From assembly GCF_030463565.1 (NCBI RefSeq), contig NC_134652.1, positions 18,081,397 to 18,145,396 of the forward strand: a stretch of DNA of 64,000 nucleotides, given 5' to 3'. Below are positions 12,751 to 24,557 of the stretch, in pieces (position 1 is the stretch's first letter; every line of letters begins with the position of its first letter). The translations under genes were made by a program, and so were the position numbers. Below the pieces are notes generated by a model, which was given only the letters and a program-made list of their open reading frames with translations, was not told the DNA's origin and ran no database searches. Origin of the DNA: Pelecanus crispus (taxonomy: Eukaryota > Chordata > Aves > Pelecaniformes > Pelecanidae).

Positions 12751-15700
12751 GATCAGGTCAGTCAGCTTTAAAAGGACATAAGGAGCTTCAAAGCACTCAT
12801 TCACAACAGCAGAAAGCAAGTCCATTTGTCGCAGTCCAACCAGCCACTGCATCATAGCAAGCAATAAAGGCAATTCTCAAAGACAAGGGAGCTAGTGCTG
12901 CTGGGTTAACACAGCACTTTTTTTGGAAAAGGAGTTATCAACCTAGAGCACAACATCCCTGAAAATCTTTGTGAAAAAGTTTACCAGGGTGCAGACAAGT
13001 CATATAAATACTTTTCTACAATTTTGGCAAATTAAAGAAAAATCTAACTGAATAATAATTCTCAACTACTCAGACTGTTTTTTTCTTGTGTTCCTGAGCA
13101 CTGCAGATGTAAAGTTGTATTTAGATATACCTTTTAATTTATAAATTGTTTGCCAAGAAGTAGAAATCCAATAACTGGGCTGAACTTAACTGCACTGACT
13201 CTTCAGCAACGTGCAATCCAAACAGGTTTTCATTATATTATATTCTATTTCTGCTTACAAAGATTGCAAGTTTAAAGAGATTAGTAATAGGTTTAAAGCA
13301 GTATTTTTCCTCTATTTAAAATTATAGCCAATACTACTCAAATTTTCAATGTTGCAAATGTTTATTTATGTATTTCAAATGAACTTAGAAGCAGTACTCG
13401 CATCTCATCACAGCTCCTAATTACCTGCACAGAAGAGAAGGAAGAAACAAAATTCATTCTTTTCACTCCCTAGACCATGTTACAGGAGCTGCAGAGTGAA
13501 TAACATAAGTAGAAAGTCAAGGTCATGCACACAGAAGTGCAATAAAACACAACTGCTGAATGAAAATGGGTGGCATATCTCATTACAGCTCAAGTGGAAG
13601 TGCCCTGCCAGTCCCCAAGATGATGATGCTCTCTGGCCTGCTATCATTACCTTGAAGGAGATAGCAATAGCTGCTGTTTGAGGACCACACACAGCCAAAG
13701 AACCAAATGGCTTCAGCTGGTTCACAGCTCCAAATTTTGCAAAGACGGGGTCTTTCACCTCCTGTTCCTCAACAGTCAGTCACTTGGATCAAAGAGCTAC
13801 TACATCCACATGCATCACAAAAAGACAGTCCTAAAAATGGTACTCAGCCTCCTTCAGAGAAGATGTAGACCAGCCTGTAACAAACACTACATTGAAGAAA
13901 AGGCAACCAGCACTGAAACTGTGATTCTAAGACAAGATTTATTTTGCACTCTGTTTCTGGAGCCATCCACCACGTTCCGGCATTCAGAGTAATCTGTAAA
14001 AGTGAAATTAACATCCTATTGTAGACAATGTCTCCAATTAGTCCATCCTATTTACAAACAAGCTTAAAGGCAGGAGTCACACTGTGGCCAGTGGGACTAG
14101 AAACTCCAGAATTACTCTACTGTAGACCTACTCTAATGACGTAGGCAAGTGATCTTTAGGAAGTTTTGGCTAAGTCAAAGATTCTTATTCAAATATATTC
14201 TTCAAACCACAGAAGCTTTTCGAGATTGTATAAAAGTATTTAAAAGACAAGAAGTTCTCCCTGAGAAAAAAGCCCCTATATTTTCATTTACCCAGGTTAG
14301 GAACTGGCCTTACAAGCCTGCACTGGGCCACAGAATATGGAGCCATTCCTGCAAATATTTAACTTGGAGGGCACTTCTGCTACTGTCCACTGGCACTTCC
14401 ACAAGAGTGGACTAGTACGAAATTGAGAACTACAACCCACTCCTCTCTTCTCAGTTTTATGAGGTATTTTGTACATTTGTCTTCTGTCTTAGAGACTTCC
14501 TATGTTAGCCAATGTCTGAAGTTACTTTGTCACTGCTGCTAAACACAACAGGGAATTACAAATAAAGAAATATATTTGGCCGATTTGTGTATCAAGAAGA
14601 CCAAAGCTAAATTCACAAGAATGATTTAGTAGTGATTTCAAATGCGGTCATAAACAAGCTTTACAGTCACTTCTCTGCACTCAGCTCAGATAATTTGTGA
14701 ACAAGGACTTACACAAACACTCCACGCTTTTTGATACTGTGGCATATGATGGACTGGGTCTTTTGGAAAAACCTTTATCAGATAGGTTTATTTCACTAAG
14801 AAATCTAAGGACATTTACCTCTGACTTTTTCTATAGTTTGGGTTTCTTCTACTTTAGATCATTCTGTCCCAGTAGGTAGTTTAATAAAGGATAACAAGGT
14901 CACCTATGTAAACAATTAAGTATTTCAGTTCAAAACAAAATAATACTTCTTTGCTTTCATGGTTAACATTTGTTCAAGATGCTGAAGAGAGAACCAGAAC
15001 ATTTCCCAATGTACTAAAACCCACAAAGGAACAGAAAATGAGGGTTTTTTCACAAATTATTTTAACAGTCCCAGCTTGCAGAATCTGCAGCTCTTTTGAG
15101 GTCCACCACACACAAGCAATGCCCTGTACTTCAAAGGAAGAGCAAGACTACACAGCTGGCAGCCACCACTGCCTTCTCCCAGTTCTTTTAATATGGTTTT
15201 AAAGCATGAAAGAGTTTCTGCCAGGAGTTAGTATGGTACACCATAATGCATGTACCAGTGCAAATTCTTGTTCTTCTGTGGGATACAGGGAAGGAAGAAA
15301 AAAAACCTCCATACTCGTTTTCCTGACCTTTTGCTTTCCAGCCCTCAAAGGTCACCTCTTCTCAAGTCCGAGAAGCAAGCATGATAAGACAAGTAGAGAT
15401 TTACTCACAGAGAGTTTTCTCAATTCATTCTCTGCAGATACTGGGGTCAAAGCAGGTTACCAAAGTCAGTGCAGGCTACAGAATAAGTACCTTACCTAAA
15501 AACTGCCAGACAGTACTACAGTCATCAAACTGTATGGCGCTAAATCTATCTTTGCAGGGTCAACAGGAATAAAGTTAAAAAAGAAATTGTGTAGAACAGA
15601 TTACATAAAACGTAATAAAAGTCATAAAACATAAGCAGCATTTTTCTCACCCACTCAGAGGAACTGCTAGCTTAGTAGCATACTGAACAAATGAAGATAA

Positions 15701-17261
15701 CAGCAAAATAATGGGCTCATCAAAATTAAGGAAATCCCTGTGGAGCACATAATAAGAAGAGACTGGATATTGCTTTACAGAAAAAAAGTCTCATTGCAGT
15801 GATGTGTGGTAAAGAACATAATATAGTATCAAATAGTAGGTGGAAAGCTGTTTGCTTCATGCAACAGAATGCAGCATACTGGAGAAAACAGGAAGAGTTA
15901 ACTGTTCGAGTTAACTTCAGGAACTGTCACCCCTATGTTGCTGTTGAAATCAACAAGGCCCTTCATTGATTACAGTGAGAAAATGTCAATTAGGGAGTAA
16001 GTCTGCCTTTAAATAGCACTGCTTTCTTCCATGATTTTAAAATACATCCCTATATACAGATGTGTGCACAAGGTAGTTGCATTATTTAAAGCCTGTTCTC
16101 CCTGTAACTATCTGAATGAAAATATTAATTATTGGTAAGCATACCCATCAAAATTATATAAATGCATTGAGGACTAACACATTACATGAGAGTGACATTT
16201 AGATGAAAAAAAAATCTCTAAAAATTACTTATTTTTCCTGCTAAAAAAAAGTATGGCAAATTTTAATTCTACCCACAAAGCTGTGAAGTTCATGAATTAC
16301 ACATATATAGTTCCAAAGAGCTAGCTAAGTACCACTTAGAATAAAAAATAAAATTATTCTCTAACTACAACTGCACATTGACTTTCCTGCCTGTATTAGG
16401 ATGCTTACAATACATCATGTTAACCTGTGATGGGGTATACCATAGGTCAAAAAATGTGAGGCAAAGCCAAGGAAAATACATTGCTTACTGCTGTCAGCTT
16501 TGTTCCGTATTAGGTATTACAGCAAGTAGAATCAGTCTTACAGAAAGAATATTACAGAACATCCACTGCTTTTTGAATGAGCAATCAGCGTAGAAAACAG
16601 AAAATTCAAACTGAGGCCTGGTACATCATTTCTCAGCATATAGACTGTTTCTGTATGGATGATTCTATATGCTTTATTACTAGACAGCACACTTAGGCTA
16701 CTTTTATTTTAACACAATACTATTTCAGTGAGATTTTTCTCAAACTCTATTGAGACAGATTATTATTTTTAACCATGTTTGATTTTTATTGCAAAAGGGA
16801 ACATCCACTGTTTGGAGCTCACTCTGACCAACTTGATATCAATAGGAACATTTTTTCTTACAGAAGTTAATTTTTTTAGAAAATACCTTCAGGAACATCT
16901 TGGACATTAAGTTAAAATAAATGTACAATTAAATAACATTTTAAGCTGAGAAATACCTAAGAGAATTAATTACACACAATTCAGTAACTGGAAACTCAGA
17001 TCTGGTCCCTCACTTAGAAATAAACAATTCAATTTATCAGGTATCTGAAATTTATTTGAAGTGTTACAAACTCAAAGTCATTTCTAAGTCATTTGATGAT
17101 ATCATACAGATCTTTCTGCCCTTTCTGTTTTTTCTCTATTGTGGTAAATCTCTAGTTATTGTATTATCTTGATTAAAAAATAATCACATTTATAAGGTTA
17201 GTTATTTGGCTTTCTTCCCAATTTAAATATCTGAAGATAAACATACTGTATTTTTCTTAGG

Positions 17262-17278
17262 TTTTTTTTTTTTTTTTT
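17262..17278. repeat. T17 homopolymer
   Basis: Seventeen consecutive T residues follow CTTAGG. No associated element is visible. Confidence 0.85.
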
Positions 17279-18363
17279 CTCAATACTGAATGCAGAATGC
17301 ACATGTGGTCCCTTAGACAAGGAAGCACCACAGTTAAATGGGAAAACAATGAACCTGCAACCCTAACTATTATACAAGGACATTCATTATAAAGATATGT
17401 CACATTAATGAACAGTGTGGTTCATGCCACCTGCATAGAAACATTATCAGCAACAGCAGCCCTGCAGGCCCTCAAAATTTGTCGTCACTTTGGAATGTAG
17501 AATCAAATTAGCAAAGCTGTGCTCAAAGGATGAGATTCTGTAAGGTTTTTAAACATCTCGGACAGAAATTCGATTAAGATTAATTCAAGCCAAGCAAGCA
17601 ATTTTAGAGGCGTTGGAAGCAATTTCCTTTCACATCATGGTCGTGTGCTGCTGACATGAGTGCCTGGAGAAAAATGTGCTAAGTTACCAGAGACAAGACC
17701 TTACTATGGAGAGGGAACTATATTATGTCCTTGTAAGTTTAGTTTTTAAAATAATACTACTAAGGTAATGAGTCTTGTAAAGAAACATACAAAATATTCA
17801 TCATGCATCATAAATAATTGACTCCAGAGACAGGGCATTTCAAATACCACAATCACATTTTCATGCTGGTTTGTGTCATCAACTTTTAAAGGTGAATCTC
17901 TTCAAAAGAATTTGCTGGATGAATAAGATTTAATCTAATGCCATTTTAGAAAAATGATAGCAGTGCTCATCGAATTATTAGTGCACTGGTAAAGCATTTT
18001 GAATCTAAATCCTTCACCACTTTGATTTATTTTATGATGTTGAAAAGGTTATCCTTCAAACTGTCAACCAATTCATATAAAAGATTTAATGTTTTAAGGA
18101 TAGATAAGAGGAAAACATGTCATTATATCTTTGAAAGAAGATGGATTCTAACAACTGTAAAATTATCATTTTTCAGAAGATGGAAAAAGAATACATGGGC
18201 ATTTCACTTCATTCTCAACTCAACACAGGCAGCCTAAAGCTTTGTGATTATTTTCCAGATGTAAAAAAGTTCAAGGAAAAAGAGACTGAATTTTTCCTAT
18301 TGAAATAATCTTGTGAATTTAAACCTAGGAATTTTTTTCAGCCTTCAGTCTGTACCCCTCTAA

Positions 18364-18390
18364 TTTTTTTTTTTTATTTTTTTTTTTTTT
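18364..18390. repeat. T-rich homopolymer with one A
   Basis: Twelve T, one A, then fourteen T. It could be a minus-strand A tail, but no retrocopy is recognisable next to it. Confidence 0.85.
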
Positions 18391-21075
18391 AGAGAGGCAG
18401 AGTCCTGCATAGCTAATTTAAAGGTACTAACAAGTTGTTTAATTTTCTTAGTCACCATTCACAGACCTTTTTAAGTTGATGGACCAAAACAAGGAATAAT
18501 AAATAAAAACCAACCTAACAGCTTGACAGTCATTCCCACATAACCATAAGAAACTGACTTCTGATGCAATGGGGAACTTGGTTTCAAGGAAAGATAACCA
18601 TGAAAAGAAGAAATATATAGCTAGAAAGTGAATATATGAAACTTAAAGATTGGAATTTGTAACAAGTATGAACAAAAGTCCAAGGAAATCTTAAAACACA
18701 TACTAATAGTATAGCCATACAAGCTGGTTTGTATCTGTCCTTGCATAAGGATTAGCAAGGATATGAAACAGAGAAATGTTCTCTTTCACCTGCATACTAA
18801 AATCATTATAATAGTATTTTCTAAGTGTCTAGACAGACAGGTAATACTTGGTAAGTATACTCTTCATGGACAGGGTGTGGCTTGCAGATTATTTGCTCCA
18901 GTTTGCAACAGATGAGAAATTATAAAGCAATTTCTTAGCAAACTCAAGCAATTTACCACCTATACCACAGGCAATGTTAAACTGAGAGATATTACTATGA
19001 GTTACGATTTCTTCATTATGGACTACTGAGAGACCACATTCAGCTTTCACTTTCTTTGATCAGTCTGTCAAACAATGAGCAGTGGATTCTTTTTGCCCTC
19101 AAATGATTCTGCTAGCAATATTTTTTAACTCGGCACAATCTCTGCTGTGTTAAAATAGAATTCAAACTGTTCTTCTGATTTCTTAGGTCTTGTCCTAAGC
19201 TTTAGCCCTCACCAGTCTTAGTGTCTATTCACACAGCCCTTTGTTAGAACTAGCAGGAAAAAAAACCTCATAGCACAAGAACCTTAACTGGACAACATAC
19301 CTTTTCAGACTTTAAATTTACAATTGTGGCAGAAATATGCTGGTCATCCCCTTTCCAATTTACTCTTTTGCCCAGTGAAAAGCCAGCTTTTGACACATTC
19401 TAAATCTGATAATTCTCATCTTCAGAAGGCAAAGGATCAACATTCTGTCATAGTTTGATGGAAAATACACATTGACCTGCTCAACTCTGGAATATACTAT
19501 ATGTGTCGAAAAAAAAGGAGGGTTGGTCCCTTCATGCCACTAGTTCTGAGCAAGATGGTCATAAGAGTCTGAAATTGTGCCAGCTAGCTCCAAATATGTG
19601 GTGAATTATGGTTAGACAGGGGGGTTATATTAAATAATGTGATTGACTAATAATGCTGTATTGTTTCCCAAAGACTGTCATTGCTATCTAAACCCAGTGC
19701 TTTATAAATTCCTAGTTTTCAAACATGTTCATTCATATAAAGAAGGACCAAAAAAAACCGCCAAAACCACCAAACCCAGGGTAGTGATTTTAATATGTTT
19801 TAGTCTTGATATGAAAGCAACCCTGGGACAAAAATTTTTCACTAGAAAAAGAAATAAAAGCTTTTAATATTTGTCATCCTGACTACTTTTCATTTTTTCC
19901 CTGTTACTATATATGTCATCTATTGTCTACAATCCTTTTGCAGTGTCTAGGAAAACAAATGGATTTTGAATGACTGGAGTTAACAGACCGATGCTAAAAT
20001 GGCAGCCTCATTCTTGGTGACGTGTAACTCGGATCCAAAATCGTTCATGCAATTAATGCTTTTTTCCAACCACCAAAAAGTTTTTCCTTCATTGAACTTC
20101 AGACCATTACCTTTAATCTATAATGGAGAAATTCCCTCTGAGCTGGAGTTTAAAACCATAATGCAGTGAAGTGAACGTAAGATCAAGTGTGATCTAGAAA
20201 ACCTCAGAAAAAAGAATGCCCAAAGTCTATCTTGCCTATTAAAAAGACCTCAAAAACTAACACCAATCATACCAGTTGTTGATAAAGATACAATACAGAT
20301 TTACTTTACTGGCTGTCAGTCACATAAATTGTATCCAGAAATTATCACCAAAAATAAAATACAGTAGGCAGTCTGTGATGTAAACTACAGAAAGAGAAGG
20401 AGGAAGGCTATTGGGTAATGAACGTGTTAAAATATTCAGTAGAAGGCAGAGGGAGAGAACAATCAAAAACTATAGACAAGGAATGAAAAATATATTTTAA
20501 GACAATTTGTAAGAAGTTTGCAAATTATTTTGTAAAGCACCTATAAAAATTCCCATCATGTGTAGAGAAGATATTCTTGACCAATACTGCTGTATCACAG
20601 AAATGTAACGTGTGGTTTTAAAAACAGTTAAAAAAAGTATATTGTTCCTCAGCTATTTGGCATATCTTGCTCACAAACCCAGGGTCAAACTGCTCCTCAG
20701 ATCTGTGCTGTGACAAAATTGTCTCCATGTGAGAACAGAAAGGAATCTGGAAGTTTTGCTTTCCATCTATGACACTGGCTATATATATCTCCCTAAAATA
20801 CTTCAGCCATTTGTGGCCCTCTGCCCTCTCCTATTCTTTTTCCTTGGGCATGGAACAATTTAGTTTTCAAAATACGGAAATAGACTAGTCCAAATTATGA
20901 GGTTTAAAATAAGAATAGGTGGGTAAAGTAAATGGGTTTGTGATATACTGCACTAAATTATTGAACAGGTCCTTCAGGCTTCTATGGCATTATGACAAGA
21001 TTGTAGATAAAATGACCCTAAGTGGAGAACATATAACAATGTTTAGGCAGAGGCTGGCATATCATAAATTTATTT

Positions 21076-21088
21076 AAAAAAAAAAAAA
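21076..21088. repeat. A13 homopolymer
   Basis: Thirteen A residues follow TTTATTT. Nothing recognisable adjoins it. Confidence 0.8.
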
Positions 21089-21859
21089 GGAACAGTTTCC
21101 TAATATCAGGAGAGCAAGATCAAGAAGATGAGAGTAACAAGCATTGGATGTGAATGTAACTGAAACAAGAGGAGGACATGAGTTATAGATTCTTGTGAAA
21201 GATGGGTTCAGGCAGTGGTCAAAATGGGCAGTGTTACAGACTGGTGATCAACAAATTTATGGACATAAGGAACACAGAAGCAGGCGGGTTCAGTACCAGG
21301 GAAAATTCAAAGCTAAAAATAACTTGAATGAGTCAATTTATTGTTTGTATTCACTTGAATTCTCCTCCATCTTGATTTGATAAATGCTATTTGCTTGAAC
21401 TCCATTTTCCTTCTAATTTATGGGGGTTTTGTACACTGCTTCAACATCCCTCAGTTCCACAACAATATTACCTCCTGATAAGCAGTGTTAGGAGTGGTTG
21501 CCACCTCCTGCAGCTCTGGGCTCTCTTCTCTGTGTTTTTTATCTTTCATTTCCACAGAGCAAAGTGATGCAACAAGTCAAAATATAAGCAGCAGAAACAC
21601 GGAATGAAAGTAAAACAAATAATTATACAGCCTTAACTAAATAAGGGTAAGAATGAATGATATCCTTCCTCAAACATTTGAAGGTTGTACACACTTGACA
21701 GTGAAATCCAATACTGACAGAAATAGTATTCCAGAGGAAGTTATGGTAACCTCTTGCAGTAATACTAATCAATGCCATAGGAAATACCTTAGCTTTATGC
21801 TATGGAGAACAATCAAAATGTAAGGGACAGTGAGGAGAGGATTCTCCAGCTTCAAATTT

Positions 21860-22480
21860 CTAAGTGTACACTTTTCTAAATTCTGTAAGTTTACTTGTAT
21901 GGAAACTGTTCCATCATTTTGATCATCCTGTCCATCTTTCTCAGAACCTTTTCCAGCTCTACTACGTTGTTTTTGAAATAGGAGCAGAACAGTCCACAGT
22001 TACCAAGATAAAGCATGGATGTATAGTCTAGCATTATTATGTTTGTTTTGTTCTCTACTTTTCTCCTAGTAATTCATGACATTTTTTGGTCAATATTGGA
22101 TGGACATATTCATGGACCCACCGTTACCCCAAATTCTCACTCCTGTGTAGTAATAGCCAGGTCAGAGCCAATTATTTTGAATGTGATATTAGGACTTTTC
22201 AATTTCTTGCATGATTTTGCATTTATTTGGATTGGCTTTCATCTTTTTATTGTTCAGTCTTGTGTCTTGCTATATCCTTCTGAAATTACTTAATAGTTCA
22301 CCTTTTTCTTTAATACCCTGGATAACCATTAAACTAATAAAGCCATCAATACCTTTTCATTTCATTATTCATGTATTTTCATAAAGTCATTTGTGAATAC
22401 TTTTGAAGAACACTAGACCTAGCACAAACCCTTGAAGGATTCTCCTGGTGACCTGCCTCCACTGTCAAAACGTCTCCAGT
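21860..22480. mobile_element. Ancient amniote CR1/L3-like LINE relic
   Basis: Blocks in the expected order match an old CR1-clade repeat I recognise from reptile and bird DNA: TTTCTCAGAACCTTTTCCAG, CTACGTTGTTTTTGAAATAGG, AGCAGAACAGTCCACAGTTA, CATGGATGTATAGTCTAGC, a TTTTGCATTTATTTGGATTG block, CATTTGTGAATACTTTTGAA with GAACACTAGACCTAGCACAA, and CCTTGAAGGATTCTCCTGG. Spacing is close to the remembered consensus, with small deletions. An 84-codon open frame across 22039-22293 runs through it but is chance, because the consensus in this orientation is not the coding strand as far as I recall. Element strand is left open. The divergence suggests an insertion well before the bird radiation. Confidence 0.65.
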
Positions 22481-24359
22481 GAAATATTTTCAGTAATTTC
22501 TTCCCTGCAAGTGAATTTTCAGATGGATACTGACTGAAGCCCAAGCTAAAACATGTGAGTGGAAAAAAAAAAAAAGTAATTTCAGAGTCACCATGTGTCT
22601 GTAACTTGAATCAGCTTTGTCATCAAATGCTGATTCTCACTTGTAGCTTCATTCTTACTTTCAACAGAAGACACAGAGAGGCTTAGTAAAAGTTATCTGA
22701 ATATGTAGCTTATGCTACAGGGGAAAAGACAGAATCCTTGTACTGACTCCACATCTTCAGACCAAGATGGAAATAAGTGTTATGGAGACAAGTCCGTGAC
22801 TGAAATTCACTCACAGAGCAGGTCTAGATGTCCATAAACTCAACTTTCTCTACAGTACAATGCTTTAACCAAATGTGTTGAGAACAGCATGAAGTGGATT
22901 ACAGAGAGTGTAGAAAAAGCAAAAAAATTGGAAATTTTTTATTTATAACATACCACACTAAACTTTGTGAATCATGCAGATGTCACAACAGTGCTTTGTA
23001 AGAAAGTCATCCAAAGATATAAAAATAGATCAGCTGCACTGTCTCTACCTATTTTCTTTCAGTAAAACAGTGTCTAGGGCTGGAAGCATACCTATGAGTT
23101 TAAATGCACTTGTGCAATATGGAAATGAAGGATTCGAAATTGGATGGTCATTCAGTTGGGTAAAATAAATATGAGTGTTTATTTCAATATAAAGGTGCTC
23201 TCTGAGGACTCTATTTTTGCATAAATATCAGACTTGATGTAATCCAAAAACTTTAAATATCATTCTCTGGTTTCATTTTCCTAAGCTCTTCATATAGACT
23301 CAGTGGTGTGGAAAAGTGCCTAATACATGATTTTGATATGTCTTTGCCTGTCAATACAACAGAACAGCTCCATGCATGGAGTAGCTGAGACTGTTGAGAG
23401 ACTGAAACTGAGATGCACCGAGTCGTCTATATGATAAATGGTATGCAATATGTGGCAGAAATCTGTTTCCATTTGGAAACGTTATGAGAAATCAACATGA
23501 ATATCACTTTTCTAATCATGGAAAATTGCCAGGTTGATTTTCAAGTCATTATCCCTGTAATCAGATAAAAAGTTTTCAAAACCAAATTGTTCCTATTTGT
23601 GGTGTCTTGATCATAGCCTGTCTAGACTATTCTAACAATACGTTCCATTTAGATTAGATGTTTGCACCATCTGTACTGTAAATGAAGGGGAAAAAAGGTT
23701 TTAGAACTCCACCCTTCACAAGCCTTGAGTGAATGACAGTATTCCTCTGAGAACTCAGCTTCACTACAAGCACAGAGAAACATTCTTCAGAAGACAGTTT
23801 ACTTACTCATTTGTATTTGAGGCACAGACTTTCCTCACCACTGAGATAAGCAGTTTCTACTTTTATACAGGGAAAATATGCTTTCCAGCACAAAATTATT
23901 CAGAAAAAGTGCACAAAGAACATTGCTTCAAATATCTTGAACTTGAAAATAAAATCTCAGTTGTTTTTGTTTCTGATTTTTTTTAGATGATGCCACACAC
24001 CAGTAGCTTCTGATCCTAGCTTGGGTGAACTGAATAATATCTCCTCAGTGGCCTGCATAAATTGATTGTTTTTATGTGGAAAATGATAAAAGAGACAGTA
24101 AGAATCATTTTTTTGAAAGATCAAGTTTGTTTACAAATAATAGTTGACATTCTCAGTGAATGTATTATTAATTATTTGAAAAAAAACTCCAACAAAACCC
24201 AGCCCCCTATTTCACTGTTGTTTCAGAGGCAGGAAGGAATGAACGTTTAACAGACATGATTAAGTTTAAGCCCTATGTAAGCATAAACTTTTCTATGCAT
24301 AGAGGATTTCATTGTAATAATTGCTGTAGGTGAATGACACAGACAAAAAGGATTACTGA

Positions 24360-24480
24360 GTATATGAATAAAAATATAAATATATCTTACACTGAAATAT
24401 ATATATAATGGTATATAAAATACATTTATAAATGCATGTATTTAAATATATTTTACTGCTTAAAACTACTTTTATATACA
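24360..24480. repeat. TA-rich low-complexity stretch
   Basis: Repeated TATATA, AAATATA and TTTATA strings without a fixed unit. It is probably decayed AT microsatellite DNA. Confidence 0.6.
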
Positions 24481-24536
24481 TAACTTAGACTTACACTGTC
24501 AACTACCTACTTCATTAGTTACAAAACCAAACTAGA

Positions 24537-24557
24537 GGTGGTGGTGGTGGTAGTGGT
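24537..24557. repeat. (GGT)n microsatellite
   Basis: Five GGT units, one AGT, then GGT. It is notable only because the surrounding sequence is AT-rich. Confidence 0.85.

Larger units (their letters stand above)
11648..21859. other. AT-rich non-coding DNA, no confident gene
   Basis: Ten kilobases with no recognised gene. Contents of note are an AAT microsatellite (12730-12750), an exon-like open block on the minus strand (13651-13761), a CpG-retaining enhancer-like block (17460-17690), T runs at 17262-17278 and 18364-18390, and an A13 run at 21076-21088. Overlapping open frames at 13480-15572 have no recognisable protein motif. Confidence 0.6.

Noticed and set aside
22039..22293. 84-codon plus frame with a membrane-protein look
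   Set aside because: It lies inside the ancient CR1/L3-like relic. The hydrophobicity comes from T-rich sequence.
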